From Citrobacter koseri ATCC BAA-895 (GTDB lineage Bacteria; Pseudomonadota; Gammaproteobacteria; Enterobacterales; Enterobacteriaceae), in the NCBI RefSeq assembly GCF_000018045.1, contig NC_009792.1, positions 2,728,001-2,792,000 on the forward strand: DNA of 64,000 nucleotides. The letters run 5' to 3'. The position numbers and the translations under genes were made by a program. The notes below the pieces were generated by a model that saw nothing but the letters and a program-made list of their open reading frames with translations, was not told the origin of the DNA and ran no database searches. This document shows positions 40,786 to 49,811 of this stretch, one piece after another (within the stretch, counting starts at the first letter, position 1; each line of letters starts with the position of its first letter).

Positions 40786-41850
40786 TTAGCGGTGGTACTG
40801 TTCAGACAAGCGGTGTACCGCATCAACAAATGCGCCCGCGTGCTCCGGCGGCACATCCTGGTGGATGCCGTGTCCAAGATTAAAGACGTGGCCTTCACCC
40901 TGGCCGAATCCGGCGAGAATCGTCGCCACTTCCTCTTCAATGCGCGCCGGTGGCGCATAGAGCATGGACGGGTCCATATTGCCCTGTAGCGCCACTTTAT
41001 GGCCCACGCGACGGCGCGCGTCGGCAATATCGGTTGTCCAGTCGAGACCTAACGCATCACACCCGGTTTCCGCCATCGCCTCCAGCCACTGGCCGCCACC
41101 TTTAGTGAATAACGTGACCGGTACACGGCGACCGTCGTTTTCCCGTAGTAAACCATCAACGATTTTATGCATGTAATACAGCGAGAACTGCTGGTAATCG
41201 CGCCCCGTCAGCACGCCGCCCCAGGTGTCGAAAATCATGACCGACTGCGCGCCCGCTTTAATCTGCGCGTTGAGATACAGAGTGACGCTTTTCGCCAGCT
41301 TATCGAGCAGCGCATGCAGCGCCTGCGGATCGGCATACATCATTTTTTTGATGACGGTAAAGGCTTTGCTGCTGCCACCTTCCACCATGTAAGTCGCCAG
41401 CGTCCACGGGCTGCCGGAAAAACCGATCAGCGGAACGTCACCTTTCAACTCGCGGCGAATCGTACGCACCGCGTTCATCACGTAGCCCAGTTCGTCTTCC
41501 GGGTCAGGAATCGGTAGCTTATCGACATCCGCTTTACAGGCGACTGGCGAAGTAAAGCGCGGGCCTTCCCCGGCCTCAAAATAGAGTCCCAGCCCCATCG
41601 CATCCGGGATGGTCAGAATGTCCGAGAAGAGGATCGCCGCATCAAGCGGGTAGCGCCGCAGCGGTTGTAGCGTGACTTCGCACGCCAGCTCAGCATTTTT
41701 GCACAGCGACATAAAATCGCCTGCTTGTGCGCGGGTGGCTTTGTACTCCGGCAGATAGCGGCCTGCCTGGCGCATCATCCATACCGGGGTAACATCAACG
41801 GGCTGGCGCAGCAGCGCACGCAGATAACGATCGTTCTTCAGTTCGGTCAT
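40786..41850 (-). CDS. hemE: Uroporphyrinogen decarboxylase
   Basis: 354 aa. Signature regions PVWMMRQAGRYLPEY (about 21-35, substrate arginines) and GFSGSPWTLATYMVEGG (about 144-160), with the catalytic aspartate in AAILFSDIL. It decarboxylates the four acetate groups of uroporphyrinogen III to give coproporphyrinogen III in haem synthesis. It lies between nudC (39 bp) and nfi (9 bp). Confidence 0.98.
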   Translation of the reverse strand: MTELKNDRYLRALLRQPVDVTPVWMMRQAGRYLPEYKATRAQAGDFMSLCKNAELACEVTLQPLRRYPLDAAILFSDILTIPDAMGLGLYFEAGEGPRFTSPVACKADVDKLPIPDPEDELGYVMNAVRTIRRELKGDVPLIGFSGSPWTLATYMVEGGSSKAFTVIKKMMYADPQALHALLDKLAKSVTLYLNAQIKAGAQSVMIFDTWGGVLTGRDYQQFSLYYMHKIVDGLLRENDGRRVPVTLFTKGGGQWLEAMAETGCDALGLDWTTDIADARRRVGHKVALQGNMDPSMLYAPPARIEEEVATILAGFGQGEGHVFNLGHGIHQDVPPEHAGAFVDAVHRLSEQYHR

Positions 41851-41889
41851 TTTGCAGTTCCTTCATTGCGTCAGGGTGCCAGTGTACCA

Positions 41890-42663
41890 TCACTCATACT
41901 CAGCCCGACACATTGCCACAGTATCTTCGATCAAACGACGCGCCACCGTGCCCGGCGGCGGCAATAACGGAAGATCGTCATAGCGATACCAGCCCGCCTC
42001 CAGCAGCTCTTTCGGGTCGATGACAATCTCGCCGCTGTCATACTCCGCCATAAACGCCGTCATCAGCGATTGCGGGAACGGCCAGGGCTGTGAGGTCACG
42101 TAACGCAGATTTTTCACTTTGATGCCGCTCTCTTCCATCACTTCGCGCGCAACCGCCTGCTCTAAGGTCTCCCCCACTTCCACAAACCCGGCCAGCACCG
42201 TATGAACACCGTTACGATGGCGCGTATGCTGGGCCAGTAAAATGGAATCGGCACGCCGGATGGCGACAATAATGCAGGGAGCAATCTGCGGATAGTAACG
42301 CTCGCGGCAGTGGCTGCACAGCATCGCCCATTCGGTCTTGCTCGGGTACATGGGGTGGCCGCAGTAACCGCAGAATTTGTGCGAGCGATAAAATTCCGCC
42401 AGCTGCACGCCCCGCCCCGCCAGTTGAAACAGGCCAACGTCCTGATCGATGACCTGCCGTACCGACCCCATATCATGCCGACGATGCTGTAACACCAGCC
42501 AGACAGGCTCTCCTTCCCACTCGCCAATCAGGAGTGCGCGCTGCCCCACAAGATCGAAATTTGTCGCTTCGCCATATGGCAATTCTCCACGAGGCAACCA
42601 TAATTTTTGCTCGTGACTGACGATCCACCAACCGTGATCTAATTTTTCAATAATACGATCCAT
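41890..42663 (-). CDS. nudC: NADH pyrophosphatase / RNA deNADding Nudix hydrolase
   Basis: 257 aa. A zinc site with four cysteines (FCGYCGHP and LCSHCRERYYP, about residues 97-121) precedes the Nudix box GFVEVGETLEQAVAREVMEE (about 160-179) and the family array SQPWPFPQS. It hydrolyses NADH to NMNH and AMP and removes NAD caps from RNA 5' ends. First gene of nudC-hemE-nfi, divergent from rsd. Confidence 0.97.
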   Translation of the reverse strand: MDRIIEKLDHGWWIVSHEQKLWLPRGELPYGEATNFDLVGQRALLIGEWEGEPVWLVLQHRRHDMGSVRQVIDQDVGLFQLAGRGVQLAEFYRSHKFCGYCGHPMYPSKTEWAMLCSHCRERYYPQIAPCIIVAIRRADSILLAQHTRHRNGVHTVLAGFVEVGETLEQAVAREVMEESGIKVKNLRYVTSQPWPFPQSLMTAFMAEYDSGEIVIDPKELLEAGWYRYDDLPLLPPPGTVARRLIEDTVAMCRAEYE

Positions 42664-42759
42664 AGCTCTTGCACTACCTTTGCTTCACTGGCATGTTGTT
42701 AACATTATATTTACATTTTTCAGGTGAGCAGTTTTAAATCTAAACTTGCGGAGTCAATC

Positions 42760-43263
42760 ATGCTAAACCAGCTGGAAAGCCTGACGGAACACGTCGAAGG
42801 AAGTAATAAACTGGTTGATCGCTGGCTACATGTACGTAAGCACCTGCTCGTGGCTTACTACAATCTGGTTGGCATTAAGCCTGGCAAAGAATCGTACATG
42901 CGGCTGAATGAAAAAGCGCTGGATGATTTTTGTCAGGGCCTGGTCGACTACCTTTCCGCCGGACACTTCAGTATTTATGAACACATTATCCGAGAAATGG
43001 AAGAGGGAAACCCGCGTTCGACCGCAACGCGCCTCCATTCATTGCTGGAAGCCAATACTCAACAGATCATGGAATATTACGACTCCAGCCTGGAGAACGC
43101 GATCGATCACGATAATTATGCGGAATTTCAGCAAGTGCTCTCCGACATCGGCGAAGCGCTGGAAGCGCGGTTTACGCTGGAAGATAAACTCATCCTGCTG
43201 GCCTTCGACAATAATCTAACGCTTAATGCCCAGGATGAAAGCGGAATTGCACGGCCTGCTTGA
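42760..43263 (+). CDS. rsd: Regulator of sigma D (anti-sigma-70 protein Rsd)
   Basis: 167 aa from the ATG at 42760 (MLNQLESLTEHVEGSNKLVD), preceded by TGCGGAGT. The N-terminal two thirds match E. coli Rsd closely (DRWLHVRKHLLVAYYNLVG). The middle (about 75-90) and the C-terminal tail differ, and the protein is about nine residues longer. Known role: binds sigma-70 region 4 and lowers its competition with RpoS in stationary phase; it also binds HPr. Divergent from nudC; the thiC riboswitch follows. Confidence 0.94.
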   Translation: MLNQLESLTEHVEGSNKLVDRWLHVRKHLLVAYYNLVGIKPGKESYMRLNEKALDDFCQGLVDYLSAGHFSIYEHIIREMEEGNPRSTATRLHSLLEANTQQIMEYYDSSLENAIDHDNYAEFQQVLSDIGEALEARFTLEDKLILLAFDNNLTLNAQDESGIARPA

Positions 43264-43318
43264 GTTATGAATCAGTAACGAGTAATTTACATCCATTGCC
43301 CCGTCGCCGGGGTTACAT

Positions 43319-43411
43319 CTTGTCGGAGTGCCGTGTGTGAAAACACAGGCTGAGACCGTTAATTCGGGATCCGCGGAACCTGATCAGGCTAATACCTGCG
43401 AAGGGAACAAG
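43319..43411 (+). ncRNA. TPP (THI-box) riboswitch of the thiC operon
   Basis: The core contains CTGAGA (pyrimidine-sensor helix) and ACCTGATCAGGCTAATACC followed by TGCGAAGGGAA, the two conserved blocks of TPP aptamers. P1 is closed by CTTGT (43319-43323) and ACAAG (43407-43411). It lies 97 bp before thiC; binding of thiamine pyrophosphate should block translation and promote transcription termination. Confidence 0.96.
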
Positions 43412-43508
43412 AGTAAACTGCTTTATGCGTCAACCTGTACGGGCAACGCGCATCCATTACTCCATCCGTCGTCTGACAAGCCACGTCCTTCACTTTTTGG
43501 AATGAGCT

Positions 43509-45404
43509 ATGTCTGCAACAAAATTGACTCGCCGCGAACAACGCGCCCAGGCCCAACACTTTATCGACACCCTGGAAGGCACCGCCTTTCCGAACTCAAA
43601 ACGTATTTATATTACCGGCTCACAACCGGACATCCGAATTCCGATGCGTGAAATCCAGCTAAGCCCCACGCTCATCGGCGGCGGCAAAGATAATCCGCAA
43701 TACGAAGAGAACGAAGCCATCCCGGTCTATGACACCTCTGGCCCCTATGGCGATCCTGATGTCGCCATTAACGTTCAGCAGGGGCTGGCAAAACTGCGTC
43801 AGCCCTGGATTGAGGCTCGTGCAGACAGCGAAGAATTGACCGACCGTAGCTCGGCGTACACCAAAGAACGTCTGGCAGATGATGGACTGGACGAGCTGCG
43901 TTTTACGGGGCTGCTCACGCCGAAGCGCGCCAAAGCGGGCAAATGCGTAACGCAACTGCATTATGCGCGTCAGGGGATTGTAACCCCGGAAATGGAGTTC
44001 ATCGCTATTCGTGAAAACATGGGGCGTGAGCGCATTCGCGGCGATGTGTTACGCCAGCAGCATCCGGGCGTTGGGTTTGGCGCGCGCCTGCCGGAAAACA
44101 TCACACCGGAATTTGTTCGTGACGAAGTGGCCGCCGGTCGCGCGATTATCCCGGCCAACATCAACCACCCGGAATCCGAACCGATGATCATCGGACGCAA
44201 CTTCCTGGTGAAGGTCAACGCCAATATCGGCAACTCAGCGGTCACTTCCTCTATTGAAGAAGAGGTGGAAAAACTGGTGTGGTCGACGCGCTGGGGCGCA
44301 GATACGGTGATGGACCTCTCAACCGGTCGCTATATTCACGAAACTCGCGAGTGGATCCTGCGTAACAGCCCGGTACCGATCGGCACCGTGCCGATCTATC
44401 AGGCGCTGGAGAAAGTAAACGGGATCGCCGAAGATCTCACCTGGGAAGCCTTCCGCGACACGCTGCTGGAGCAGGCGGAACAGGGCGTCGATTACTTCAC
44501 CATCCACGCGGGCGTACTGCTGCGCTATGTGCCAATGACCGCAAAACGTCTGACCGGTATCGTCTCGCGCGGCGGTTCGATCATGGCGAAATGGTGCCTC
44601 TCTCACCATCAAGAAAACTTCCTCTACGAGCACTTCCGCGAAATCTGCGAAATCTGCGCCGCTTACGATGTCTCGCTGTCGCTGGGCGACGGCCTGCGTC
44701 CGGGATCAATTCAGGATGCGAACGACGAAGCGCAGTTTGCCGAGCTGCACACGCTGGGCGAGCTGACCAAAATTGCCTGGGAGTACGACGTGCAGGTGAT
44801 GATTGAAGGCCCTGGCCACGTACCGATGCAGATGATCCGCCGTAACATGACCGAAGAGCTGGAACACTGCCACGAAGCGCCGTTCTACACCTTAGGGCCA
44901 CTGACCACCGATATTGCGCCGGGCTACGACCACTTCACCTCCGGCATTGGCGCGGCAATGATTGGCTGGTTTGGCTGCGCCATGCTCTGCTACGTAACGC
45001 CAAAAGAGCACCTCGGCCTGCCGAACAAAGAGGATGTGAAACAGGGGCTGATCACCTACAAAATCGCGGCGCATGCCGCCGACCTGGCAAAAGGCCATCC
45101 TGGCGCGCAAATCCGCGATAACGCCATGTCGAAAGCCCGCTTTGAGTTCCGCTGGGAAGACCAGTTTAACCTGGCGCTTGACCCGTTCACTGCCCGCGCC
45201 TACCACGACGAAACCCTGCCGCAGGAGTCCGGTAAAGTGGCGCACTTCTGCTCCATGTGCGGCCCCAAATTCTGTTCAATGAAGATCAGCCAGGAAGTCC
45301 GCGACTACGCGGCGGCGCAGACCATCGAGGTAGGAATGGCGGATATGTCAGAAAACTTCCGCGCCAAAGGCGGTGAAATCTATCTCAGGAAGGAGGAAGC
45401 ATAA
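43509..45404 (+). CDS. thiC: Phosphomethylpyrimidine synthase
   Basis: 631 aa, normal length. Non-canonical radical SAM enzyme; the C-terminal cluster motif CSMCGPKFC (C-X2-C-X4-C) is present near residue 581. It rearranges 5-aminoimidazole ribotide to HMP-phosphate, the pyrimidine half of thiamine. First gene of thiCEFSGH, under the TPP riboswitch; its stop overlaps the thiE start by one base. Confidence 0.98.
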   Translation: MSATKLTRREQRAQAQHFIDTLEGTAFPNSKRIYITGSQPDIRIPMREIQLSPTLIGGGKDNPQYEENEAIPVYDTSGPYGDPDVAINVQQGLAKLRQPWIEARADSEELTDRSSAYTKERLADDGLDELRFTGLLTPKRAKAGKCVTQLHYARQGIVTPEMEFIAIRENMGRERIRGDVLRQQHPGVGFGARLPENITPEFVRDEVAAGRAIIPANINHPESEPMIIGRNFLVKVNANIGNSAVTSSIEEEVEKLVWSTRWGADTVMDLSTGRYIHETREWILRNSPVPIGTVPIYQALEKVNGIAEDLTWEAFRDTLLEQAEQGVDYFTIHAGVLLRYVPMTAKRLTGIVSRGGSIMAKWCLSHHQENFLYEHFREICEICAAYDVSLSLGDGLRPGSIQDANDEAQFAELHTLGELTKIAWEYDVQVMIEGPGHVPMQMIRRNMTEELEHCHEAPFYTLGPLTTDIAPGYDHFTSGIGAAMIGWFGCAMLCYVTPKEHLGLPNKEDVKQGLITYKIAAHAADLAKGHPGAQIRDNAMSKARFEFRWEDQFNLALDPFTARAYHDETLPQESGKVAHFCSMCGPKFCSMKISQEVRDYAAAQTIEVGMADMSENFRAKGGEIYLRKEEA

Positions 45405-46039
45405 TGTATCAGCCCGATTTCCCGGCGGTGCCTTTCCGCCTGGGGCTTTATCCGGTCGTTGATAGCGTGCAATGGATCGAACGCTTGCTGGAAGCGGGAG
45501 TCCGCACCCTCCAGCTACGTATCAAAGACAAGCGCGACGAAGAGGTGGAGGACGACGTATCAGCCGCTATCGCGCTGGGTCGCCGCTACAATGCCCGCCT
45601 GTTCATCAATGACTACTGGCGACTGGCGATCAAACACAACGCTTACGGGGTGCATCTCGGTCAGGAAGATCTGGAAACCACCGACCTGAAGGCGATTCAG
45701 GCTGCCGGGCTGCGCTTAGGCGTTTCCACCCACGATGACATGGAAATCGACATAGCGCTGGCGGCCAGACCGTCTTATATCGCACTCGGCCACGTATTCC
45801 CGACGCAAACCAAACAGATGCCGTCCGCGCCGCAAGGACTGGAGCAGCTGGCGCGCCATATTGAACGTCTTGGCGATTACCCCACCGTTGCCATCGGCGG
45901 GATCAGCCTCGAACGCGCCTCGCCGGTGCTGAAAACTGGCGTGGGCAGTATTGCCGTCGTCAGCGCCATTACCCGGGCGGAAGACTGGCGCGAAGCAACG
46001 GCGCAGTTACTGGCAATCGCGGGGGCTGGCGATGAATGA
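45404..46039 (+). CDS. thiE: Thiamine-phosphate synthase
   Basis: 211 aa TIM-barrel enzyme that couples HMP-PP with thiazole phosphate. Typical motifs are LQLRIKDK (about 37-44), LFINDYWRLA, GVHLGQEDL and the phosphate loop VAIGGISLER. It overlaps thiC by one base at its start and thiF by eight bases at its end, so translation is coupled. Confidence 0.97.
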   Translation: MYQPDFPAVPFRLGLYPVVDSVQWIERLLEAGVRTLQLRIKDKRDEEVEDDVSAAIALGRRYNARLFINDYWRLAIKHNAYGVHLGQEDLETTDLKAIQAAGLRLGVSTHDDMEIDIALAARPSYIALGHVFPTQTKQMPSAPQGLEQLARHIERLGDYPTVAIGGISLERASPVLKTGVGSIAVVSAITRAEDWREATAQLLAIAGAGDE

Positions 46040-46790
46040 TCGTGACTTTATGCGCTACAGCCGACAAATTTTGCTCGGCGATATCGCCATTGAAGGGCAG
46101 CAAAAATTGCTCGCCAGCCGGGTTCTGATTGTCGGTCTGGGCGGTTTGGGTTCCCCTGCGGCGCTCTATCTGGCGGGCGCTGGCATCGGTACGCTGGTTT
46201 TAGCCGACGATGACGAAGTGCATCTGAGCAATCTGCAACGGCAAATCCTGTTCACCACAGATGATATTGCCCGCCCTAAATCACAGGTGACAAAGCAGCG
46301 GCTGGCTCGGCTGAACCCGGATATTGAACTGCTGGCGTTACAGCAGCGCCTCACTGGCGATGCGCTCCGCCATGCGGTTGAGCGCGCCGATGTGGTGCTC
46401 GATTGTACCGACAACATGGCGACCCGTCAGGAGATCAACGCCGCCTGCGTCGCGCTGGATACTCCTCTCATTACCGCCAGCGCCGTCGGCTTTGGCGGCC
46501 AGTTGATGGTACTGACGCCGCCCTGGGAACAGGGCTGCTACCGCTGCCTGTGGCCGGATGATGAAGAACCGGAACGCAACTGCCGCACGGCAGGGATCGT
46601 CGGCCCCGTTGTCGGCGTGATGGGAACATTGCAGGCGCTGGAAGCCATCAAGTTACTGAGCGGGATGGACATCCCCGGCGGCGAGTTGCGGTTATTCGAT
46701 GCCAAAACCAGCCAGTGGCGCAGTCTGGCATTGCATCGCGCCAGCGGTTGCCCGGTATGCGGAGGGCGTCATGCAGATTCAGTTCAATGA
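46032..46790 (+). CDS. thiF: ThiS adenylyltransferase
   Basis: 252 aa from the ATG at 46032 (MNDRDFMRYSRQILLG). E1-like fold: the ATP-binding GLGGLGSPAALYLAGAGIG (about 35-53), DCTDNMATRQEIN, and zinc-binding cysteine pairs CYRCLW and CPVCGG. It adenylates the ThiS C-terminus before sulphur transfer. It overlaps thiE by eight and thiS by 20 bases. Confidence 0.97.
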   Translation: MNDRDFMRYSRQILLGDIAIEGQQKLLASRVLIVGLGGLGSPAALYLAGAGIGTLVLADDDEVHLSNLQRQILFTTDDIARPKSQVTKQRLARLNPDIELLALQQRLTGDALRHAVERADVVLDCTDNMATRQEINAACVALDTPLITASAVGFGGQLMVLTPPWEQGCYRCLWPDDEEPERNCRTAGIVGPVVGVMGTLQALEAIKLLSGMDIPGGELRLFDAKTSQWRSLALHRASGCPVCGGRHADSVQ

Positions 46791-46971
46791 TGAACCTATG
46801 CAGTGCGCTGACGGCCTGTCCGTTATCGATCTGCTCACTCAGCTTAATCAACTGAAACCAGGGGCGGCGCTGGCGCTGAATCAACAGATCCTGCCGCGTG
46901 AACAGTGGGAACAGCAAATCGTGCAGGAAGGCGACCAGATCCTGCTTTTTCAGGTTATTGCAGGGGGTTGA
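46771..46971 (+). CDS. thiS: Sulphur carrier protein ThiS
   Basis: 66 aa ubiquitin-like protein ending in the diagnostic GG that is thiocarboxylated by ThiF and ThiI/IscS. The ATG at 46771 lies inside thiF and is preceded by GGAGGG. It donates sulphur to ThiG in thiazole formation. Confidence 0.97.
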   Translation: MQIQFNDEPMQCADGLSVIDLLTQLNQLKPGAALALNQQILPREQWEQQIVQEGDQILLFQVIAGG

Positions 46972-46972
46972 T

Positions 46973-47743
46973 ATGTTACGTATTGCAGATAAAACGTTTG
47001 ATTCACATCTGTTCACCGGCACGGGGAAATTTGCCTCTTCACAGCTGATGGTCGAGGCGATTCGCGCTTCCGGCAGCCAGTTGGTCACGCTGGCGATGAA
47101 ACGCGTGGATTTACGCCAGCACAATGACGCGATTCTGGCGCCGCTTATTGATGCCGGGGTAACGCTGCTTCCCAATACCTCCGGTGCGAAAACAGCGGAA
47201 GAAGCCATCTTCGCCGCGCAACTGGCGCGGGAAGCCTTGGGCACACACTGGCTGAAACTGGAGATTCACCCCGACGCGCGCTGGCTGCTGCCGGACCCTG
47301 TCGAAACGCTGAAAGCCGCAGAAGCGCTGGTAAAACAGGGGTTCGTCGTGCTGCCCTACTGCGGCGCCGACCCGGTGTTGTGCAAACGTCTTGAGGAGGT
47401 TGGCTGCGCCGCCGTCATGCCGCTCGGTGCGCCCATTGGTTCAAATCAGGGGCTGGAGACGCGCGCGATGCTGGAGATCATCATCCAACAGGCCACCGTT
47501 CCGGTGGTGGTCGATGCCGGTATCGGCGTTCCCAGCCACGCCACACAGGCGCTGGAAATGGGCGCTGACGCGGTACTGGTGAATACGGCGATTGCGGTAG
47601 CGGATGATCCGGTGATGATGGCGCAGGCTTTTCGCCTGGCGGTTGAAGCCGGAGTTATGGCGCGTCGGGCCGTACCCGGAACGCGCAGCAGCTACGCTCA
47701 GGCCACCAGCCCGCTCACCGGATTTCTGGAGGCTTCGGCATGA
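46973..47743 (+). CDS. thiG: Thiazole synthase
   Basis: 256 aa TIM-barrel enzyme from the ATG at 46973, one base after the thiS stop codon. The Schiff-base lysine is K95 (HWLKLEIHPD) and the phosphate-binding segment is VVVDAGIGVPSHA. With ThiH and ThiS it makes the thiazole phosphate moiety. It overlaps thiH by four bases. Confidence 0.97.
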   Translation: MLRIADKTFDSHLFTGTGKFASSQLMVEAIRASGSQLVTLAMKRVDLRQHNDAILAPLIDAGVTLLPNTSGAKTAEEAIFAAQLAREALGTHWLKLEIHPDARWLLPDPVETLKAAEALVKQGFVVLPYCGADPVLCKRLEEVGCAAVMPLGAPIGSNQGLETRAMLEIIIQQATVPVVVDAGIGVPSHATQALEMGADAVLVNTAIAVADDPVMMAQAFRLAVEAGVMARRAVPGTRSSYAQATSPLTGFLEASA

Positions 47744-48870
47744 AAACGTTCACCGACCGCTGGCAACAGCTGGACTGGGACGATATTCGCCTGCGCATCA
47801 ACAGCAAAACCGCCGCCGATGTGGAACGGGCGCTTAACGCCACGCAACTTAGTCGCGACGACATGATGGCGCTGCTTTCACCCGCCGCCAGCGACTATCT
47901 GGAGCCGTTGGCCCAACGTGCGCAGCGCCTTACCCGTCAGCGCTTTGGCAATACCGTCAGCTTTTATGTGCCGCTGTATCTCTCCAATCTGTGCGCCAAC
48001 GACTGCACTTACTGCGGCTTTTCAATGAGTAACCGCATTAAGCGCAAGACGCTGGATGAAACAGAAATAGGCCGTGAATGCGAGGCGATTCGCGAGCTGG
48101 GTTTTGAGCATCTCCTGCTGGTCACTGGCGAGCACCAGGCCAAAGTCGGCATGGACTATTTTCGTCGTCATTTGCCCGCTATCCGCCGCCAGTTTTCTTC
48201 ACTCCAGATGGAAGTGCAGCCGCTGGCGGAAGAAGAGTATAGCGAGTTAAAAACGCTGGGGCTTGACGGCGTGATGGTCTACCAGGAGACCTACCATGAG
48301 GCGATTTACGCACAACACCATCTGAAAGGGAAAAAGCAGGATTTCTTCTGGCGGCTGGAAACCCCGGACAGGCTGGGTCGGGCAGGTATCGACAAAATTG
48401 GTCTCGGCGCGTTGATTGGGCTGTCTGATAGCTGGCGTGTGGACTGCTACATGGTAGCCGAGCATCTGCTCTGGATGCAGAAGCATTACTGGCAGAGCCG
48501 CTACTCTATCTCCTTCCCTCGCCTGCGCCCGTGTACTGGCGGCGTCGAACCCGCCTCCATCATGGATGAGCGCCAGTTGGTGCAAACCATTTGCGCATTT
48601 CGTCTGCTGGCGCCGGAGATTGAGCTGTCGCTCTCAACGCGCGAATCGCCGTGGTTTCGCGATCACGTTATTCCTTTGGCGATTAATAACGTCAGCGCAT
48701 TTTCAAAAACGCAGCCAGGCGGCTATGCCGATAATCATCCCGAGCTGGAGCAGTTTTCTCCTCATGACGATCGCCGACCGGAAGCCGTTGCTAATGCACT
48801 GACCGCACAGGGGTTACAGCCCGTCTGGAAAGACTGGGATAGTTATCTGGGGCGAGCTTCGCAAACATAA
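47740..48870 (+). CDS. thiH: 2-iminoacetate synthase (tyrosine lyase)
   Basis: 376 aa radical SAM enzyme; the cluster motif CANDCTYCGFS (C-X3-C-X2-C, about residues 86-96) is intact. It cleaves tyrosine to dehydroglycine for the thiazole ring. Last gene of the thi operon, followed by a strong terminator. Confidence 0.97.
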   Translation: MKTFTDRWQQLDWDDIRLRINSKTAADVERALNATQLSRDDMMALLSPAASDYLEPLAQRAQRLTRQRFGNTVSFYVPLYLSNLCANDCTYCGFSMSNRIKRKTLDETEIGRECEAIRELGFEHLLLVTGEHQAKVGMDYFRRHLPAIRRQFSSLQMEVQPLAEEEYSELKTLGLDGVMVYQETYHEAIYAQHHLKGKKQDFFWRLETPDRLGRAGIDKIGLGALIGLSDSWRVDCYMVAEHLLWMQKHYWQSRYSISFPRLRPCTGGVEPASIMDERQLVQTICAFRLLAPEIELSLSTRESPWFRDHVIPLAINNVSAFSKTQPGGYADNHPELEQFSPHDDRRPEAVANALTAQGLQPVWKDWDSYLGRASQT

Positions 48871-48920
48871 TGCACGAACGTGACACGGCGTAATTTTTTT
48901 GCGCGCCAGTGCGTAATACA

Positions 48921-48956
48921 AAAAACGGGAGATTGTCGTCAGGCTCCCGTTTTTTT
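48921..48956 (+). terminator. Terminator of thiCEFSGH
   Basis: AAAAACGGGAG and CTCCCGTTTTTT form the stem of a classical intrinsic terminator 50 bp after thiH. Confidence 0.92.
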
Positions 48957-49085
48957 ATGTTGTCGTGGTCGGCAGCGGACGCTGACCAGGGCGAAAAATT
49001 CCTTCCTCATTTCGCCCTGCCTTCACATCTGGTCAGACGGTCTTTGCAGACCCCATCGGATTACTGCAACCGGTTTCAGTTTTTG

Positions 49086-49101
49086 TGTGATGCTTTACAC
49101 A
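49086..49101 (+). promoter_or_regulatory. Probable CRP site upstream of the PTS pair
   Basis: TGTGA-TGCTTT-ACACA matches the CRP consensus TGTGA-N6-TCACA at nine of ten arm positions, 78 bp before the IIB start, a good distance for class I/II activation. Confidence 0.68.
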
Positions 49102-49178
49102 CATTCACTTTAAGACGGTTGTTCTCCCCCCGGCCACAGGCTAAAGATGAAGAACCAAGGGAACCGTGAGAGCCGATT

Positions 49179-49484
49179 ATGAAGAATATCGTTTTATGCT
49201 GTGCCGCCGGGATGTCCACCAGCATGCTGGTGCAACGGATGAAAGACGCCGCTCAGAAGAAAGGGGTTGAAGTCAGTATCAAAGCTGTTCCGGTGGCTGA
49301 ATTTAAAGAAAACATCGCCACTGCGGATATTGTTTTGCTTGGCCCTCAGGTCAAGTATGAACAGGCGAAATTGCAGGCGCTTGCCGACCCCTTAGGTAAA
49401 AAGGTCGCGGTTATCGACATGATGGATTACGGCATGATGAAAGGCGATGCCGTGCTGGAAAAAGCCCTCAAGCTCATGGAGTAA
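49179..49484 (+). CDS. PTS EIIB component, lactose/cellobiose (Lac/Chb) family
   Basis: 101 aa soluble IIB. The phosphorylated cysteine is C8 in CAAGMSTSMLVQRM, the diagnostic P-loop of ChbB/LacE-type IIB, and VLLGPQVKYEQAKLQ follows as in ChbB. It would receive phosphate from the IIA encoded 4 bp downstream and pass it to a sugar bound by a IIC permease, but no IIC gene is nearby. A probable CRP site lies upstream. Sugar specificity cannot be inferred. I know no named gene here. Confidence 0.9.
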   Translation: MKNIVLCCAAGMSTSMLVQRMKDAAQKKGVEVSIKAVPVAEFKENIATADIVLLGPQVKYEQAKLQALADPLGKKVAVIDMMDYGMMKGDAVLEKALKLME

Positions 49485-49488
49485 TAGC

Positions 49489-49806
49489 ATGGAAGAGTTA
49501 GAGACGATCATCATGGAGCTGCTGGTCAACGCAGGCGCAGCCCGTAGTTCGGCACTGACCGCACTGCAACTGGCGCGAAAAGGCGATTTTGCTGGCGCCG
49601 AGAAAGCGATGGAAGAGTCGCGCGAGTTTGTCAAACTGGCACACGGCATCCAGACAAAGCTGATTGGGATTGATGAAGGAACCGGAAAACTGCCTGTTAA
49701 TCTGATCACCGTTCATTCCCAGGATCATCTGATGAACGCGATGGTTATTCAGGATTTGGCGGGGGATATGATTGAGCTTTATCGTCGGTTGCCGCTGGTG
49801 AATTAA
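49489..49806 (+). CDS. PTS EIIA component, lactose/cellobiose (Lac/Chb) family
   Basis: 105 aa from the ATG at 49489, preceded by GGAG within the end of the IIB gene. Three-helix LacF/ChbA-type IIA: NAGAARSSALTALQLARKGD in the N-terminal half and the phosphorylated histidine H76 in TVHSQDHLMNAM. It forms a two-gene operon with the IIB gene. No permease, glycosidase or regulator gene adjoins; it ends at a REP cluster before rpoC (convergent). Confidence 0.9.
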   Translation: MEELETIIMELLVNAGAARSSALTALQLARKGDFAGAEKAMEESREFVKLAHGIQTKLIGIDEGTGKLPVNLITVHSQDHLMNAMVIQDLAGDMIELYRRLPLVN

Positions 49807-49811
49807 GACCC

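Larger units (their letters stand above)
48871..49178 (+). other. thiH-PTS intergenic region
   Basis: 308 bp. It holds the thi terminator (48921-48956) and the probable CRP site (49086-49101) with the promoter of the PTS pair. No protein-coding frame here is convincing, and the htrC frame annotated at this place in E. coli K-12 was not recognised. Confidence 0.6.
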
